Shown: in pieces, positions 17,090-27,031 of the stretch
How positions within the stretch are numbered: the first letter of the stretch is position 1
Layout of the letters: each line of letters begins with the position of its first letter
Source of the DNA: Clostridium folliculivorans
GTDB taxonomy: Bacteria; Bacillota; Clostridia; Clostridiales; Clostridiaceae
Direction of reading: 5' to 3'
Length of the DNA stretch: 64,000 nucleotides
NCBI RefSeq assembly: GCF_024341905.1
Contig: NZ_BQXY01000008.1
Span: 62,001 to 126,000, forward strand
Position numbers and translations under genes: made by a program
The notes under the pieces: model-generated
What the model saw: the letters and a program-made list of their open reading frames with translations, nothing else
The model's database searches: none
What the model was told of the DNA's origin: nothing

Positions 17090-17209
17090 ACATTAAAGAA
17101 GCAAGATATAAAAGTTTTAAGTGAAAGTTGTGAAGTTGTACCAGTAGCATTTAAAACAAGAGCAGGAATAATAGGAGCTGTAGCAGTAGCTATTATGGAA
17201 AGTAAATAA
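17090..17209 (+). pseudogene. C-terminal gene remnant, possibly ROK-family-like
   Basis: After an upstream stop the frame reads through 39 codons without a start and ends at TAA 17209. The text (CEVVPVAFKTRAGIIGAVAV then AIMESK) is protein-like. AGIIGA followed by Ala/Val-rich residues is reminiscent of the C-terminus of ROK-family sugar kinases, but the match is short. It has no ribosome site and is probably the tail of a deleted gene. Confidence 0.35.
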
Positions 17210-17347
17210 GATTGTAGAATATATGTAACACTTGTTAAAGAGAGTAAGCTGGTATGAATTACTGTGGGATATGTTGTAAAATAATATGCATTATGTTATA
17301 CTTACATCAACTATCTCAACCCTTAACACGCGTATAAAGGAAAAAGT

Positions 17348-18244
17348 ATGAACACAGAGGCGTTACAATATTTCATCAAAGTTTACGAGAAGAAAAGTGT
17401 TTCTTTGGCAGCCAAAGATCTATTTATTACTCCTCAAGGATTAAGTAAGACAATAAAACAGCTAGAAATGGACTTGGAAGCTGAGTTGTTCTGTAGAGGA
17501 TCACGTGGAATGGAAGCTACAGAATGTGGTGAATTGTTATATGCTCGAGCTAAACATATCTGTTATCTGATGGAAGACATAAAAAAAGAAATTAGTATAA
17601 TAAACGGTAGAAAAAATATTTTATTGAATGTTGTTGTTACATATGCCACAACATCTGCAGTTCCTCCTGATATGTTATTTGGCTTTTCTAGCGTTTATCC
17701 AAGCATAAAAATGAAGTTAAGAGAATTTCCAGATGAATATCCTATTGATAAATTGTTTGAAGAGCAGGCTGATGTTGGCTTAGTTCTTGGACATGAGGAT
17801 ATCGAGAATTGTGAGTATGAGCTGGTTGTACCAGGTGAAGTAGTAATAGTAGTTTCTAAAAAACATCCATTGGCAGTAAAAAATGAAATTTCTATATTAG
17901 AATTGGAAAATATGCCTTTGGTATTAAAGTCTATGGAATTAGGTAAACAGCATAGTTTAGTTGATAAATGTTTAGAATATGGATTTGCGCCTTACGTTAA
18001 GCATGAAATGGGAAATATATTAGCTGCGCATATATTATGCGAAGCCAATGGTTATGTGGCAGTTTCAGTTGACTTTATTGAAGACGCAGTTAAAAATGAT
18101 AAGCTGAAAGTAATAAGACTAAAAGAAAAAATACCTCAAAATATTTATATGGTTACTAGAAAAAGGGACATACAGTCTAAGACGGTAACTCTGTTTCGAA
18201 GTTACATAAGACAATACAGCAAGGAAAGAAACAAGTCGTTTTGA
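17348..18244 (+). CDS. LysR-family transcriptional regulator
   Basis: A protein of 298 residues. The N-terminal winged helix-turn-helix is clear (LQYFIKVYEKKSVSLAAKDL then ITPQGLSKTIKQLE) and is followed by a linker helix and a periplasmic-binding-protein-like effector domain from ~residue 92 (LNVVVTYATTSAVPPDMLFG). The target is unknown. Because LysR proteins often act on a neighbouring gene, the membrane-anchored GH3 257 bp downstream or the region upstream are candidates. The ribosome site AAAGGAAAAA is modest. Confidence 0.9.
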   Translation: MNTEALQYFIKVYEKKSVSLAAKDLFITPQGLSKTIKQLEMDLEAELFCRGSRGMEATECGELLYARAKHICYLMEDIKKEISIINGRKNILLNVVVTYATTSAVPPDMLFGFSSVYPSIKMKLREFPDEYPIDKLFEEQADVGLVLGHEDIENCEYELVVPGEVVIVVSKKHPLAVKNEISILELENMPLVLKSMELGKQHSLVDKCLEYGFAPYVKHEMGNILAAHILCEANGYVAVSVDFIEDAVKNDKLKVIRLKEKIPQNIYMVTRKRDIQSKTVTLFRSYIRQYSKERNKSF

Positions 18245-18500
18245 TGTGCGAAGGTGCATTAAAGCGACTTTTCTTATGCGCAACTAAAAGTTAACATACC
18301 GAACTTTTGGTTGATTGAGGTCGCTACCACAATGTGCTAAATTTAATCTTGTAAGGGTGATAAGCTTTACAAAGTAACGATTTGTAAGGGATCATATGAG
18401 ATTAGTAAAAAATATGGGGGGGAAGAAAACGCGTGATTAAGTTAATGGGAGGTAAATTTTTTTTGCATCATTAATCTTATAATTAGGGGGAATAGAAGGT

Positions 18501-21392
18501 ATGGGAAAGAAAAAAATGAGTAAGAAGAAATCTCGTATAATAACGAGAGCTGTATTGGCAGGTTTACTTGTAATTGTATTCGGGGTAAACATTGCATTAT
18601 ATCAATTTAGAGAAATTATTACATCTTATTTTACTACAATGAACACTACTAGTAAGGAATCTGTTGCAGCACGTGACAAATCAAAAGCTCTTGTTGAGCA
18701 GATCGCAAATGAAGGAATAGTTCTTCTTCAAAACAAGGATAATACTCTTCCTTTAAAAACAACAACTACAAATAAGACTAAAGTAAACGTTTTTGGATGG
18801 AGCTTTACAAATCCTATCTACGGTGGTACTGGTTCTGGTTCAACAGATACATCTACTGCAGTTACACCAAAAGCAGGATTAGAAGCTGCTGGCTTCCAAG
18901 TAAACGATACTCTATATAATGATTATACTGCATTAAAAATGCAAAGACCAATAGTAGGTATGAATGGACAAGACTGGACTATTCCTGAGCCAGAAGCATC
19001 ATTTTATACAGCTGATAGAATGAAGCAAGCTAAGGATTTCTCAGATACTGCAATTATATTTATTGCACGTTCAGGTGGAGAAGGCGCAGATCTTCCAACA
19101 AGCTTAGATGGTGCTGATACTTTTAATGAAAAAGGAAGTCAACAAGGACCAACAGGTCAAAGATTTGGTAATAAGGATGATCTTGATGCAAGCAAGCATT
19201 ATCTTGAACTTAGCAATAGAGAAAAAGGTATGGTAGAAGCTGTTACAAAGAACTTTAATAAAGTAATTCTTGTTGTTAATAGCAGTAATACTTTTGAACT
19301 TAGCTGGGTTAAAAATTATAGCCAAATTAAGAGTGTATTAAATATCGGAGGTCCAGGACAAAACGGATTCAACTCTCTTGGAAAAGTTATTGCAGGTACA
19401 ATTAATCCATCTGGTAGAACTGTAGACGTTTATGCAACAGATCTTTTAGATTCACCTTCAATGAAGAACTTTGGAAACTATGATTATGTTGTTAAAAATG
19501 CAGATGGGTCATACTCACAAGCATTTGATTCAGGAAAAGTTGGATTAAATTATGTTGACTATGCAGAAGGTGTTTATGTAGGATACAGATACTATGAAAC
19601 TGCTGCATCAGAAGGAGCTATAAACTACGATCAAAAGGTAATGTATCCATTTGGTTACGGATTAAGCTACACAAACTTTAAGCAAGAAGTAATTCCAGAT
19701 AGTTTATCATGGAATGATAAAGATATATCTGTCAAGGTAAAAGTAACAAACACTGGATCAGTGGCAGGAAAAGATGTAGTAGAGTTATATTACTCCGCAC
19801 CTTATACTGGAAAACTAGAAAAGTCTTCAATTGTCCTTGGCGCTTTTGCAAAAACAGGTGAAATTAAGGCAGGAGAATCAGAGACAGTTACACTTTCATT
19901 TAAAGTAGAAGATATGGCATCATATGATTCTAATAAAGCTTACACTGCAAAAGGTGGATATGTTCTTGAGCAAGGTGAATACAAGCTTATGCTTATGAAT
20001 AACTCTCATGAAAAGATAGCTGATGTAGCTTCAAAGAATCTTTCTCAAATTGTTTACGATTCTACAGCTCGTTCTACTGATAAGCAAACAGCTGTAAATC
20101 AATTAGATGGCAATGTTACAGGAGAAGGAAGTATAGCAACATATCTTTCAAGAGCAAATGGTTTTGCAAATCTTAAGGATATTGATAAGAATCAAACTTA
20201 TACTGTTAAATCAGCAGATGGTAAGACAACATCTGCAGTAAAAGGTACTTTAGTAGATTCAAGCTTTGTTAAATATGTTAGCAGTAAGAGATATGATGTG
20301 CCTTCTGATACCAAAACTTCAGCGCCTACTACTGACGCAAAGAATGGCAAAAAGTTGAAAGACTATGTAGGTGTTGATATTAATGATAAGAGCTGGGATG
20401 CCTTACTTGATCAATTATCAGTAGATGATATGGTTAACTTAGTAGTACATGGAGGATATAAGACAGTAGAACTTGCTTCTGTTGGTAAACCGGCTACTCT
20501 TGATTATGATGGACCTTCAGCTATTAGTTCATTCCTTGCTAAAACAAAGGTATCTGGTATTTCATTCCCTTCAGAAGTTTTAGTAGCTTCTACATGGAAT
20601 GTTAAACTTGCAGAGTCTATGGGACAATGCATTGGAGCTGAAGCTAATAGTTATGGTGTTACTGGTTGGTATGCACCTGCTATGAATACTCACCGTACAG
20701 CATTCGGTGGAAGAAACTTTGAATATTATTCTGAAGATGGACTTGTTGCAGGTAAGATAGCAGCAGCAGTTACTAATGGATATCAAAGTAAGGGCGGATA
20801 TGTTTACATGAAGCATTTTGCATTAAATGATCAAGAAACTAACCGTACTTTCGGAGTATTAACTTGGGCTAATGAACAAACAATTCGTGAAATTTACTTG
20901 AAACCATTTGAATTTGCAGTTAAAGAGGGCGGTGCTAAGGCTGTTATGTCTTCCTTTAATAGTGTAGGTAACACTTGGGCTGGTGCAAGTTCAGGTCTGC
21001 TTAAACAGATTCTTCGTAATGAATGGGGCTTCAAAGGTATGATCGACACTGACTTCTATATGAATGGAGGCGGCATAAGCGCATATCCATACATGGTATT
21101 TGAACTTGGTATCCGTGCAGGAAACGATACTTACCTTACTGGTGTAGCACCTATGGGAGTACCTTCTGCTAATACTAAGAGCAATGATACTTTATGGTCG
21201 CTAAGAGAAGCTTCTCACAATATGTTATATACTATTGCAAATAGTGGAGCTATTACAGATGGTTTAAGTACAGATACTCCAGTATGGGTTAAGATAACAA
21301 TTGGTGTTGATGTTGTACTTGTTCTAGCTATATTAGCAGGTCTAGTTGTTAGCTTTAAAAAAAGCAATAAGAAAGAAGAAGTTGAAGTTTAG
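18501..21392 (+). CDS. Membrane-anchored glycoside hydrolase family 3 with swapped domain order
   Basis: A protein of 963 residues with a transmembrane segment at each end (about 17-37 and 930-952), so the catalytic part lies outside the cell, tethered twice. The order is reversed relative to common beta-glucosidases: the GH3 C-terminal alpha/beta sandwich comes first (GIVLLQNKDNTLPL near 72, GYRYYETAAS, FGYGLSYTNF), then a fibronectin III-like domain (~400-500), and then the GH3 TIM barrel (~630-900), with KHFALNDQETNR and the nucleophile Asp851 in MIDTDFYM. Family members release terminal beta-linked glucose, xylose or similar sugars. An unusually G-rich ribosome site (AGGGGG) precedes the ATG. 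A stem-loop and two palindromic repeats separate it from the next GH3. Confidence 0.9.
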   Translation: MGKKKMSKKKSRIITRAVLAGLLVIVFGVNIALYQFREIITSYFTTMNTTSKESVAARDKSKALVEQIANEGIVLLQNKDNTLPLKTTTTNKTKVNVFGWSFTNPIYGGTGSGSTDTSTAVTPKAGLEAAGFQVNDTLYNDYTALKMQRPIVGMNGQDWTIPEPEASFYTADRMKQAKDFSDTAIIFIARSGGEGADLPTSLDGADTFNEKGSQQGPTGQRFGNKDDLDASKHYLELSNREKGMVEAVTKNFNKVILVVNSSNTFELSWVKNYSQIKSVLNIGGPGQNGFNSLGKVIAGTINPSGRTVDVYATDLLDSPSMKNFGNYDYVVKNADGSYSQAFDSGKVGLNYVDYAEGVYVGYRYYETAASEGAINYDQKVMYPFGYGLSYTNFKQEVIPDSLSWNDKDISVKVKVTNTGSVAGKDVVELYYSAPYTGKLEKSSIVLGAFAKTGEIKAGESETVTLSFKVEDMASYDSNKAYTAKGGYVLEQGEYKLMLMNNSHEKIADVASKNLSQIVYDSTARSTDKQTAVNQLDGNVTGEGSIATYLSRANGFANLKDIDKNQTYTVKSADGKTTSAVKGTLVDSSFVKYVSSKRYDVPSDTKTSAPTTDAKNGKKLKDYVGVDINDKSWDALLDQLSVDDMVNLVVHGGYKTVELASVGKPATLDYDGPSAISSFLAKTKVSGISFPSEVLVASTWNVKLAESMGQCIGAEANSYGVTGWYAPAMNTHRTAFGGRNFEYYSEDGLVAGKIAAAVTNGYQSKGGYVYMKHFALNDQETNRTFGVLTWANEQTIREIYLKPFEFAVKEGGAKAVMSSFNSVGNTWAGASSGLLKQILRNEWGFKGMIDTDFYMNGGGISAYPYMVFELGIRAGNDTYLTGVAPMGVPSANTKSNDTLWSLREASHNMLYTIANSGAITDGLSTDTPVWVKITIGVDVVLVLAILAGLVVSFKKSNKKEEVEV

Positions 21393-21429
21393 AATTTTAT
21401 AAATTTTTGATATAAGAGAAACTTAAACA

Positions 21430-21456
21430 GCCAGACTGCCTCAAGGCAGTCTTGGC
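21430..21456 (+). terminator. Hairpin after the anchored GH3 gene
   Basis: GCCAGACTGCC (21430-21440) pairs with GGCAGTCTTGGC (21445-21456) around TCAA with one bulge. No T run follows, so it may stabilise the mRNA 3' end rather than terminate on its own. Confidence 0.5.
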
Positions 21457-21459
21457 TAA

Positions 21460-21556
21460 AGATGAAACACTTCAGTCCAAAATGTATTTTCAAAACTCCT
21501 CTAGGTTCTTAGAGGAGAATTTGAAAATATATATTTAATTATGAAGTGGTTCATCT
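21460..21556 (+). repeat. Palindromic ~95-bp element, copy 1
   Basis: Ends GATGAAACACTTC and GAAGTGGTTCATC, with internal hairpin CTCCTCTAGG...AGAGGAG. The first of two adjacent copies before the GH3 gene. Confidence 0.8.
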
Positions 21557-21560
21557 AAAG

Positions 21561-21655
21561 ATGTGTCACTTTGATCCAAAATCTATTTTTAAAATTCTCA
21601 CGGGTTTTGGTGAGAAAATTTAAAAATAACAAATTTTATTACGACGTGGCACATC
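21561..21655 (+). repeat. Palindromic ~95-bp element, copy 2
   Basis: Ends GATGTGTCACTTT and ACGTGGCACATC, with internal TTCTCACGGG...TGAGAA. It lies 22 bp before GH3 at 21678, so its 3' end abuts the ribosome site. Confidence 0.8.
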
Positions 21656-21677
21656 AATATATATATAGAGGTGAGAT

Positions 21678-24125
21678 ATGAAATATGCAGAAATAATAAG
21701 TCGCATGACTTTAGAAGAAAAAGCATCACTAACATCCGGTAAGGATTTTTGGCAATCCATGGATATTGAGCGTTTAAACATAGGTAGCATGTTTCTGTCT
21801 GATGGTCCTCATGGTATTAGAAAACAGGCTGCAGCTGCAGACCATCTTGGACTTAATCCCAGTATTCCAGCAACTTGTTTTCCAACTGCGGCTACTGTAG
21901 CAAATAGTTGGAATGAAGCTTTAGGAGAAGAGGTTGGAGAATATCTTGGTAGAGAAGCGGTTGCGCAAAAAGTTAATGTACTTTTAGGGCCAGGGATTAA
22001 TATGAAGAGGAATCCTTTATGTGGAAGAAACTTTGAATATTTTAGTGAAGATCCATATCTTGCTGGTAAGATTGCAGCAGGATACATAAGAGGAATTCAA
22101 TCTCAAGGAATTTCAGCCTGTGCTAAGCATTTTTGTGTAAACAATCAAGAAGAGAGACGTATGGCAATTGATACAGTTGTGGATGAAAGAACCCTTAGAG
22201 AAATCTATTTAACTGCATTTGAAATTGCAGTTAAAGAAGGTAAGACTAAATCTATAATGTCTTCTTATAATATGCTAAATGGTGCCTATACAAATGAAAA
22301 TACTCATCTTATGCAGGATATACTTCGTAAGGAATGGGGCTTTAATGGTGTGGTAGTTACAGATTGGGGCGGAAGTAACGATCGTGTAGCTGGATTAGTA
22401 GCTGGTAATGAGTTGGAGATGCCTACAACTGCAGGAGAGACCAATGAAGAAATAATACAGGCAATTAAAAGTGGAAAAATCAAAGAGGAAGTATTAGATC
22501 AATGTGTGGATAGATTACTTGAACTTATTTTTACTACAGAAGAAGTTTCTAAGGGATCTAACCGTGAGTTTAGTAAAGAAAAACATCATAGGGTAGCGCA
22601 AAAGGTTGCAGAAGAATCAATTGTTCTTCTAAAAAATGATGAAAACATATTGCCTCTAAAAAAAGGAACTCAAGTTGCTATAATAGGAGACTTTGCTGAA
22701 AAGCCACGATATCAAGGTGCAGGCTCATCTATCGTGAATCCTACTATTTTGCACAATACATTAGATTGCTTTAAAGAATCAGAATTTGAAAGTGTTGGAT
22801 ATGAATCAGGTTTTGAACGCTATGGGAAAAAGAGTAAGAAAAAAATAGAGAAGGCATGTGAACTTGCTAAAAAAGCAGATGTCATCCTTTTATATATTGG
22901 GTTAGATGAGGCTACTGAAGCTGAGGGGCTAGATAGACAAGACATGAAAATTCCAGATAATCAGATAGATCTATTAGATGCTTTATATGAAGTTAATAAA
23001 AATATAGTTGTAATTCTATCTTGTGGTTCTGCTGTAGAAATGCCATGGCTCAAAAAAGTAAAAGCAGTATTACATGGTTACTTGGGTGGTCAAGCAGGTA
23101 CAAGAGCAATGCTTAGAGTTATGTCAGGTGAGGTAAATCCTTCAGGAAAACTAGCAGAGACATATCCAGTACATTACGAAGATACTCCTTCATTCAATAA
23201 TTTCCCTGGAAAAGAAGTAAGTGTGGAGTATAGGGAATCTGTCTATATAGGATATCGTTACTACGATACAGCTAATATCGATGTTCTTTTTCCTTTTGGG
23301 TATGGGCTAAGCTATACAACTTTTGAATATTCGGATATTAAAGTAAACAAAGATAAGGTTACTTTCAAGATAACAAACTCTGGTAATGTTCCTGGGATGG
23401 AAGTTGCTCAATTATATGTAGGGTGCAGATCTAAGGAAATATTTAGACCTAAAAAAGAACTAAAGGGATTTGCAAAAATATTTATAAATCCGGGTGAAAC
23501 AAAAACTGTGACAATACCTTTTGACGATAAGACATTCAGATATTTTAATGTGAAAACAAATAAATGGGAAGTAGAACAGTCAGATTATAAAATAATGATT
23601 GGTGCATCAAGTGATGATATAAGGCTGATAGATAGTGTCTTTATTGAGGGTACAGGAGCACCTCTTCCATATAAGAAAGAATTGCTTAAGTCATATTATT
23701 CTGGAAAAGCGAACAATGTTGGTAAAGAAGAGTTTGAAACTCTAATTGGACGGAAAGTGCCAGTAGCAACTTGGGATAGAAAGAAACCTCTTGGTTATAA
23801 CGATACTGTTGCACAGTGCCAGTATGCTAAAGGTTTGTTTGCAAGATTTGCATTTCATATGATTAGTTTTGCATATTGGTTTTTAAGGAAGATAGGAAAA
23901 AGAATGACGGCCAATGTAATAATGATGTCTATATATCATATGCCATTTAGAGGTATAGCAAGAATGACAGGTGGAGTAGCAAATATACAAATGGTTGATG
24001 GTATTTTGATGATAGCAAATGGTCACTTCTTCAAGGGCTTAAATCATTTACTAAAGGAAAGAAATAAGCTAGTAAAGAAAAATAAAAGCAGTGGAGCAAT
24101 GGCAACAGTTATAAAGGAGAGTTAA
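21678..24125 (+). CDS. Cytoplasmic glycoside hydrolase family 3 (paralogue 1)
   Basis: A protein of 815 residues without a signal peptide. Standard GH3 order: TIM barrel from the N-terminus (LSDGPHGIRKQ, GPGINMKRNPLCGRNFEYFSEDP, KHFCVNNQEERRM), nucleophile Asp229 in VVVTDWGGSND, alpha/beta sandwich (ESIVLLKNDENILPL near 314), PFGYGLSYTTFEYSDI and a fibronectin III-like domain. An extra C-terminal segment of ~130 residues (from about 690; MSIYHMPFRGIARMTGGVA) is amphipathic and not part of the usual GH3 fold. It is closely similar along its full length to the GH3 at 27032. The GtrA-like gene starts 1 bp after the stop, so they are translationally linked. Confidence 0.92.
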   Translation: MKYAEIISRMTLEEKASLTSGKDFWQSMDIERLNIGSMFLSDGPHGIRKQAAAADHLGLNPSIPATCFPTAATVANSWNEALGEEVGEYLGREAVAQKVNVLLGPGINMKRNPLCGRNFEYFSEDPYLAGKIAAGYIRGIQSQGISACAKHFCVNNQEERRMAIDTVVDERTLREIYLTAFEIAVKEGKTKSIMSSYNMLNGAYTNENTHLMQDILRKEWGFNGVVVTDWGGSNDRVAGLVAGNELEMPTTAGETNEEIIQAIKSGKIKEEVLDQCVDRLLELIFTTEEVSKGSNREFSKEKHHRVAQKVAEESIVLLKNDENILPLKKGTQVAIIGDFAEKPRYQGAGSSIVNPTILHNTLDCFKESEFESVGYESGFERYGKKSKKKIEKACELAKKADVILLYIGLDEATEAEGLDRQDMKIPDNQIDLLDALYEVNKNIVVILSCGSAVEMPWLKKVKAVLHGYLGGQAGTRAMLRVMSGEVNPSGKLAETYPVHYEDTPSFNNFPGKEVSVEYRESVYIGYRYYDTANIDVLFPFGYGLSYTTFEYSDIKVNKDKVTFKITNSGNVPGMEVAQLYVGCRSKEIFRPKKELKGFAKIFINPGETKTVTIPFDDKTFRYFNVKTNKWEVEQSDYKIMIGASSDDIRLIDSVFIEGTGAPLPYKKELLKSYYSGKANNVGKEEFETLIGRKVPVATWDRKKPLGYNDTVAQCQYAKGLFARFAFHMISFAYWFLRKIGKRMTANVIMMSIYHMPFRGIARMTGGVANIQMVDGILMIANGHFFKGLNHLLKERNKLVKKNKSSGAMATVIKES

Positions 24126-24126
24126 A

Positions 24127-24771
24127 ATGAGCAATGAAAAAGTAAAGAATAAAAGTATATTTTCAGGAGTAATAGACTTATGGACTAAGTATAAGGCAAA
24201 ACATCCTGGTACAGCTCAATTCTTAGTGTTTTTTATGCTGAGTAATGGAATAACAGTTTTGCAAATGATTTTAATGCCTTTATTTAAGGAGATATTTGGA
24301 TTAACTACATTAGTAGATACAAATTTTCAAATACTGCAAGTTGGACACAACTTTGATGGTAGTGCTTACTATGTATTTAATTATGCAGCTGGTACAATTT
24401 CGTCAGGAGGGGGTGGCGGGTTAGCTTACTTCCTTGCAGTTCAGATAACAATGGCTATTGCACAAATTATTAACTTTTTTGCACAGAGAAATATTACATT
24501 TAAATCTAACGGTAATGTATGGAAGTCTGCTTTTTGGTATGTAGTAGCTTATATTGTTATATCTATAGGTGCAGCGGCACTTCAAGGTCTTTATAAAGCT
24601 CCTATATATAATTTGTTAATGAATACATTTGGAATGGGATCGGTTGGTGAGACCATAGCTGATTTCATCACAATAATTATAAATTGTGCTATTTCCTTTT
24701 GGGTATTTTTCCCTATATTCAAGATTATATTTAAAGATAAGGAAGAAGATAAACTTGCGGGTGCAAGGTAG
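24127..24771 (+). CDS. GtrA-like membrane protein
   Basis: An integral membrane protein of 214 residues with four main helices. MLSNGITVLQMILMPLF near residue 38 and QITMAIAQIINFFAQRNITF near 100 match the GtrA family, whose members are thought to move undecaprenyl-phosphate-linked sugars across the membrane or assist glycosyltransferases. It is longer than the usual ~130 residues because of a loop with a GGGGG stretch between helices. Its ribosome site AAGGAG lies inside the end of the upstream GH3 gene, so they are expressed together. The role beside a cytoplasmic GH3 is not known. Confidence 0.8.
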   Translation: MSNEKVKNKSIFSGVIDLWTKYKAKHPGTAQFLVFFMLSNGITVLQMILMPLFKEIFGLTTLVDTNFQILQVGHNFDGSAYYVFNYAAGTISSGGGGGLAYFLAVQITMAIAQIINFFAQRNITFKSNGNVWKSAFWYVVAYIVISIGAAALQGLYKAPIYNLLMNTFGMGSVGETIADFITIIINCAISFWVFFPIFKIIFKDKEEDKLAGAR

Positions 24772-24805
24772 CATTAACGTAATAATATTTGAAAGTTATA
24801 TTATG

Positions 24806-24901
24806 GATGTACCACTTCGTAATAAAATATATCATTTTTAAATTCTCTCACCAGAAGCTGTGAGAGTTTTAAAAATAGGTTTCGGTTCGAATTGGTACAT
24901 C
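24806..24901 (-). repeat. Palindromic ~95-bp element, copy 3 (reverse orientation)
   Basis: Outer ends GATGTACCACTTCG and CGAATTGGTACATC, inner CTCTCACCAG...CTGTGAGAG. Its reverse complement is very close to copy 5 at 32798. Confidence 0.85.
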
Positions 24902-25068
24902 TATAAAGCGATCCCCTTTGCTTGATAAAATATAGATGTAATTACAAAATAGCTATTTCAACCCAATAGCATATTAGAAGTTTTATCTAAATAAATATGA
25001 AAGACAGTTTCAGGTATAACTTGAAGCTGTTTTTCATAAAAAATATAATTTATGAGGTATTAAGAATT

Positions 25069-26526
25069 ATGGAGAGACAGGTATTTAATCCGTACTTACC
25101 TAGTCATGAATATATTCCTGATGGTGAACCTTATGTATTTGAGGATCGCCTTTATGTTTTTGGATCTCATGATCGTTTCAATGGACCATTTTTTTGCATG
25201 AATGATTACGTATGTTGGTCTACACCAGTAGATGATTTAAAAGACTGGAAATATGAAGGAATCATTTATAAGAAGACTCAGGATCCATTAAATAGAAAAG
25301 CAAGGCATAGCCTTTATGCACCTGACGTGGCAAGAGGATTAGATGGAAGATATTATCTGTATTATACTGTAGGTTTTACAGGTGTGATGTCAGTTGCGGT
25401 AAGTGATACCCCTGCTGGAAAATATGAGTTTTATGGTCATGTTCACTTTTCAAATGGAAGAGTGTGGGGGAAAGCAAGTGGAGATGTGTTTCCATTTGAT
25501 CCAGGGGTTTTAGTGGACGATGATGGTAGAGTGTATCTATATTCTGGATTTGCGCCTAAGGTTCCACTTCCAGCAATAGCTACAGGTTTAAAGCAGCACA
25601 TAATGGATGGTGGATATGTTATTGAACTTGAAAAAGATATGGTGACAATTAAGCGTGAGCCTAAGCTTATTTTCAATAAGGTAGGTAAAGCAACTGGAAC
25701 AGGATTTGAGAATCATGAATTCTTTGAGGCTAGTTCAATTAGAAAAGTCAGGAGTAAATATTATTTTATTTATTCTTCTGTCCATAACCATGAACTTTGT
25801 TATGCTGTTAGTGATAACCCAATGGGGGAATTTAAATATGGAGGTACCATAATAAGCAACGGAGATATATTTTTAAAGGGCAATTCAGATGAAAAAAATG
25901 CTTATAACTATATAGGAAATAATCACGGTAGCATAGTTGAAGTGAATAAACAGTGGTATGTTTTTTATCATCGGCAGACAAATAAGCACTCTTATTCTCG
26001 TCAAGGCTGTGCGGAACCAATTAGCATTGAAGAAAGTGATATGATAAGGCAGGTAGAAATGACAAGCTGTGGATTAAACCGAGAGCCTCTCATAGGCGTA
26101 GGGAGATATAGCACTAGTATAGTCTGTAACTTGATGTCTAAAAATGGTACAGGTAGATATGATAAACTTTTCTCTAGATTAAGTCTACTAAGTCATCCTT
26201 ATATCACACAAAAGGGAAGGGATAGAGAGGATAATCCTAATCAATATATAGCTAACTTTCGTTCAGGATCAATTGCTGGGTTTAAGTATTTTTCAGTAAA
26301 CAGCATTAAAAAAATAGCTATTGAAATACAAGGTAATGCTAAAGGACAGGTTGTCATAAGAAGCACACTAGATTGTATGGAGCCAGTTGCACGAATTATT
26401 ATAAATACATGTAATAAAATCTCTAAGTTTGAATCAGATATACAATTAAATGATGGAAAACAAGCACTTTACTTTGAGTTTAAAGGAAAAGGAAGTTTTG
26501 ACTTTTTTACATTCGAACTAAAATAA
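25069..26526 (+). CDS. Glycoside hydrolase family 43 with CBM6-like C-terminus
   Basis: About 485 residues with no signal peptide. The five-bladed propeller opens with YIPDGEPYVFEDRLYVFGSHD, giving the catalytic Asp, and continues with HSLYAPDVARGLDGRYYLYY, FDPGVLVDDDGRVYLYSGF and FFEASSIRKVRSKYYFIYSS, which supplies the acid Glu. The last ~130 residues are beta-rich and CBM6-like. GH43 enzymes remove arabinofuranose, xylose or galactofuranose side groups. The frame extends to ATG 24997 without a ribosome site; ATG 25069, after GAGG at 25054-25057, is preferred. It lies between two GH3 genes and near a galactopyranose mutase, so an arabino- or galactofuranosidase role is plausible. Confidence 0.88.
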   Translation: MERQVFNPYLPSHEYIPDGEPYVFEDRLYVFGSHDRFNGPFFCMNDYVCWSTPVDDLKDWKYEGIIYKKTQDPLNRKARHSLYAPDVARGLDGRYYLYYTVGFTGVMSVAVSDTPAGKYEFYGHVHFSNGRVWGKASGDVFPFDPGVLVDDDGRVYLYSGFAPKVPLPAIATGLKQHIMDGGYVIELEKDMVTIKREPKLIFNKVGKATGTGFENHEFFEASSIRKVRSKYYFIYSSVHNHELCYAVSDNPMGEFKYGGTIISNGDIFLKGNSDEKNAYNYIGNNHGSIVEVNKQWYVFYHRQTNKHSYSRQGCAEPISIEESDMIRQVEMTSCGLNREPLIGVGRYSTSIVCNLMSKNGTGRYDKLFSRLSLLSHPYITQKGRDREDNPNQYIANFRSGSIAGFKYFSVNSIKKIAIEIQGNAKGQVVIRSTLDCMEPVARIIINTCNKISKFESDIQLNDGKQALYFEFKGKGSFDFFTFELK

Positions 26527-27031
26527 TTAAGAATACATTAAAGATAAATACAACCAACAGAAATGCTGATGACATTATTTTCTTTAAGTGTTGATACTTG
26601 ATGATATAGTTGTTTTAAATTATAATGATTCTAAATGGTACAATTTACTTTAAAAAGCCTCTTTTATAAGAAACTTTTTAAAGTAAATTTAATCTTCAGG
26701 TTATAAGAGCTGTGATAAATTATTTAAACCGTCAGAATGTAACATAGCTCTTTTCAAATAGGCTTTTATATTGAATGTTATGGATACTATTATCTGATAT
26801 TAAGTGCACTTACGATCTTTAAGGTTTTATAAATAAGAACATACATTAGACAATAATTAAAGATGTACCAGTTCGAACCGAAATCTATTTTTAAGGCTCT
26901 CACGGATTCAAGTGAGAGAATATAAAAATATAAGTTTTATTACGAAGTTGTACATCCATAGATTTCAAAATTGAGTTAGGTATTTCAGCAGTGTTTGCTT
27001 TTTGCTGTAAATGCCAAAAGAGGAATAGAAG
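26527..27031. other. 505-bp intergenic region with hairpins and a palindromic repeat
   Basis: There is no gene. It holds a perfect 14-bp inverted repeat TTTACTTTAAAAAG/CTTTTTAAAGTAAA (about 26647-26691), a second weaker hairpin AAGAGCT...AGCTCTT (about 26706-26754), and palindromic copy 4 at 26862-26956. Confidence 0.6.
26862..26956 (+). repeat. Palindromic ~95-bp element, copy 4
   Basis: Ends GATGTACCAGTTCG and CGAAGTTGTACATC, with inner GCTCTCACGG...GTGAGAG. It lies 75 bp before the second cytoplasmic GH3. Confidence 0.85.

Noticed and set aside
21393..21677. Second small gene between the two GH3 genes
   Set aside because: The region is fully occupied by a hairpin and two palindromic repeats; no frame has a ribosome site.
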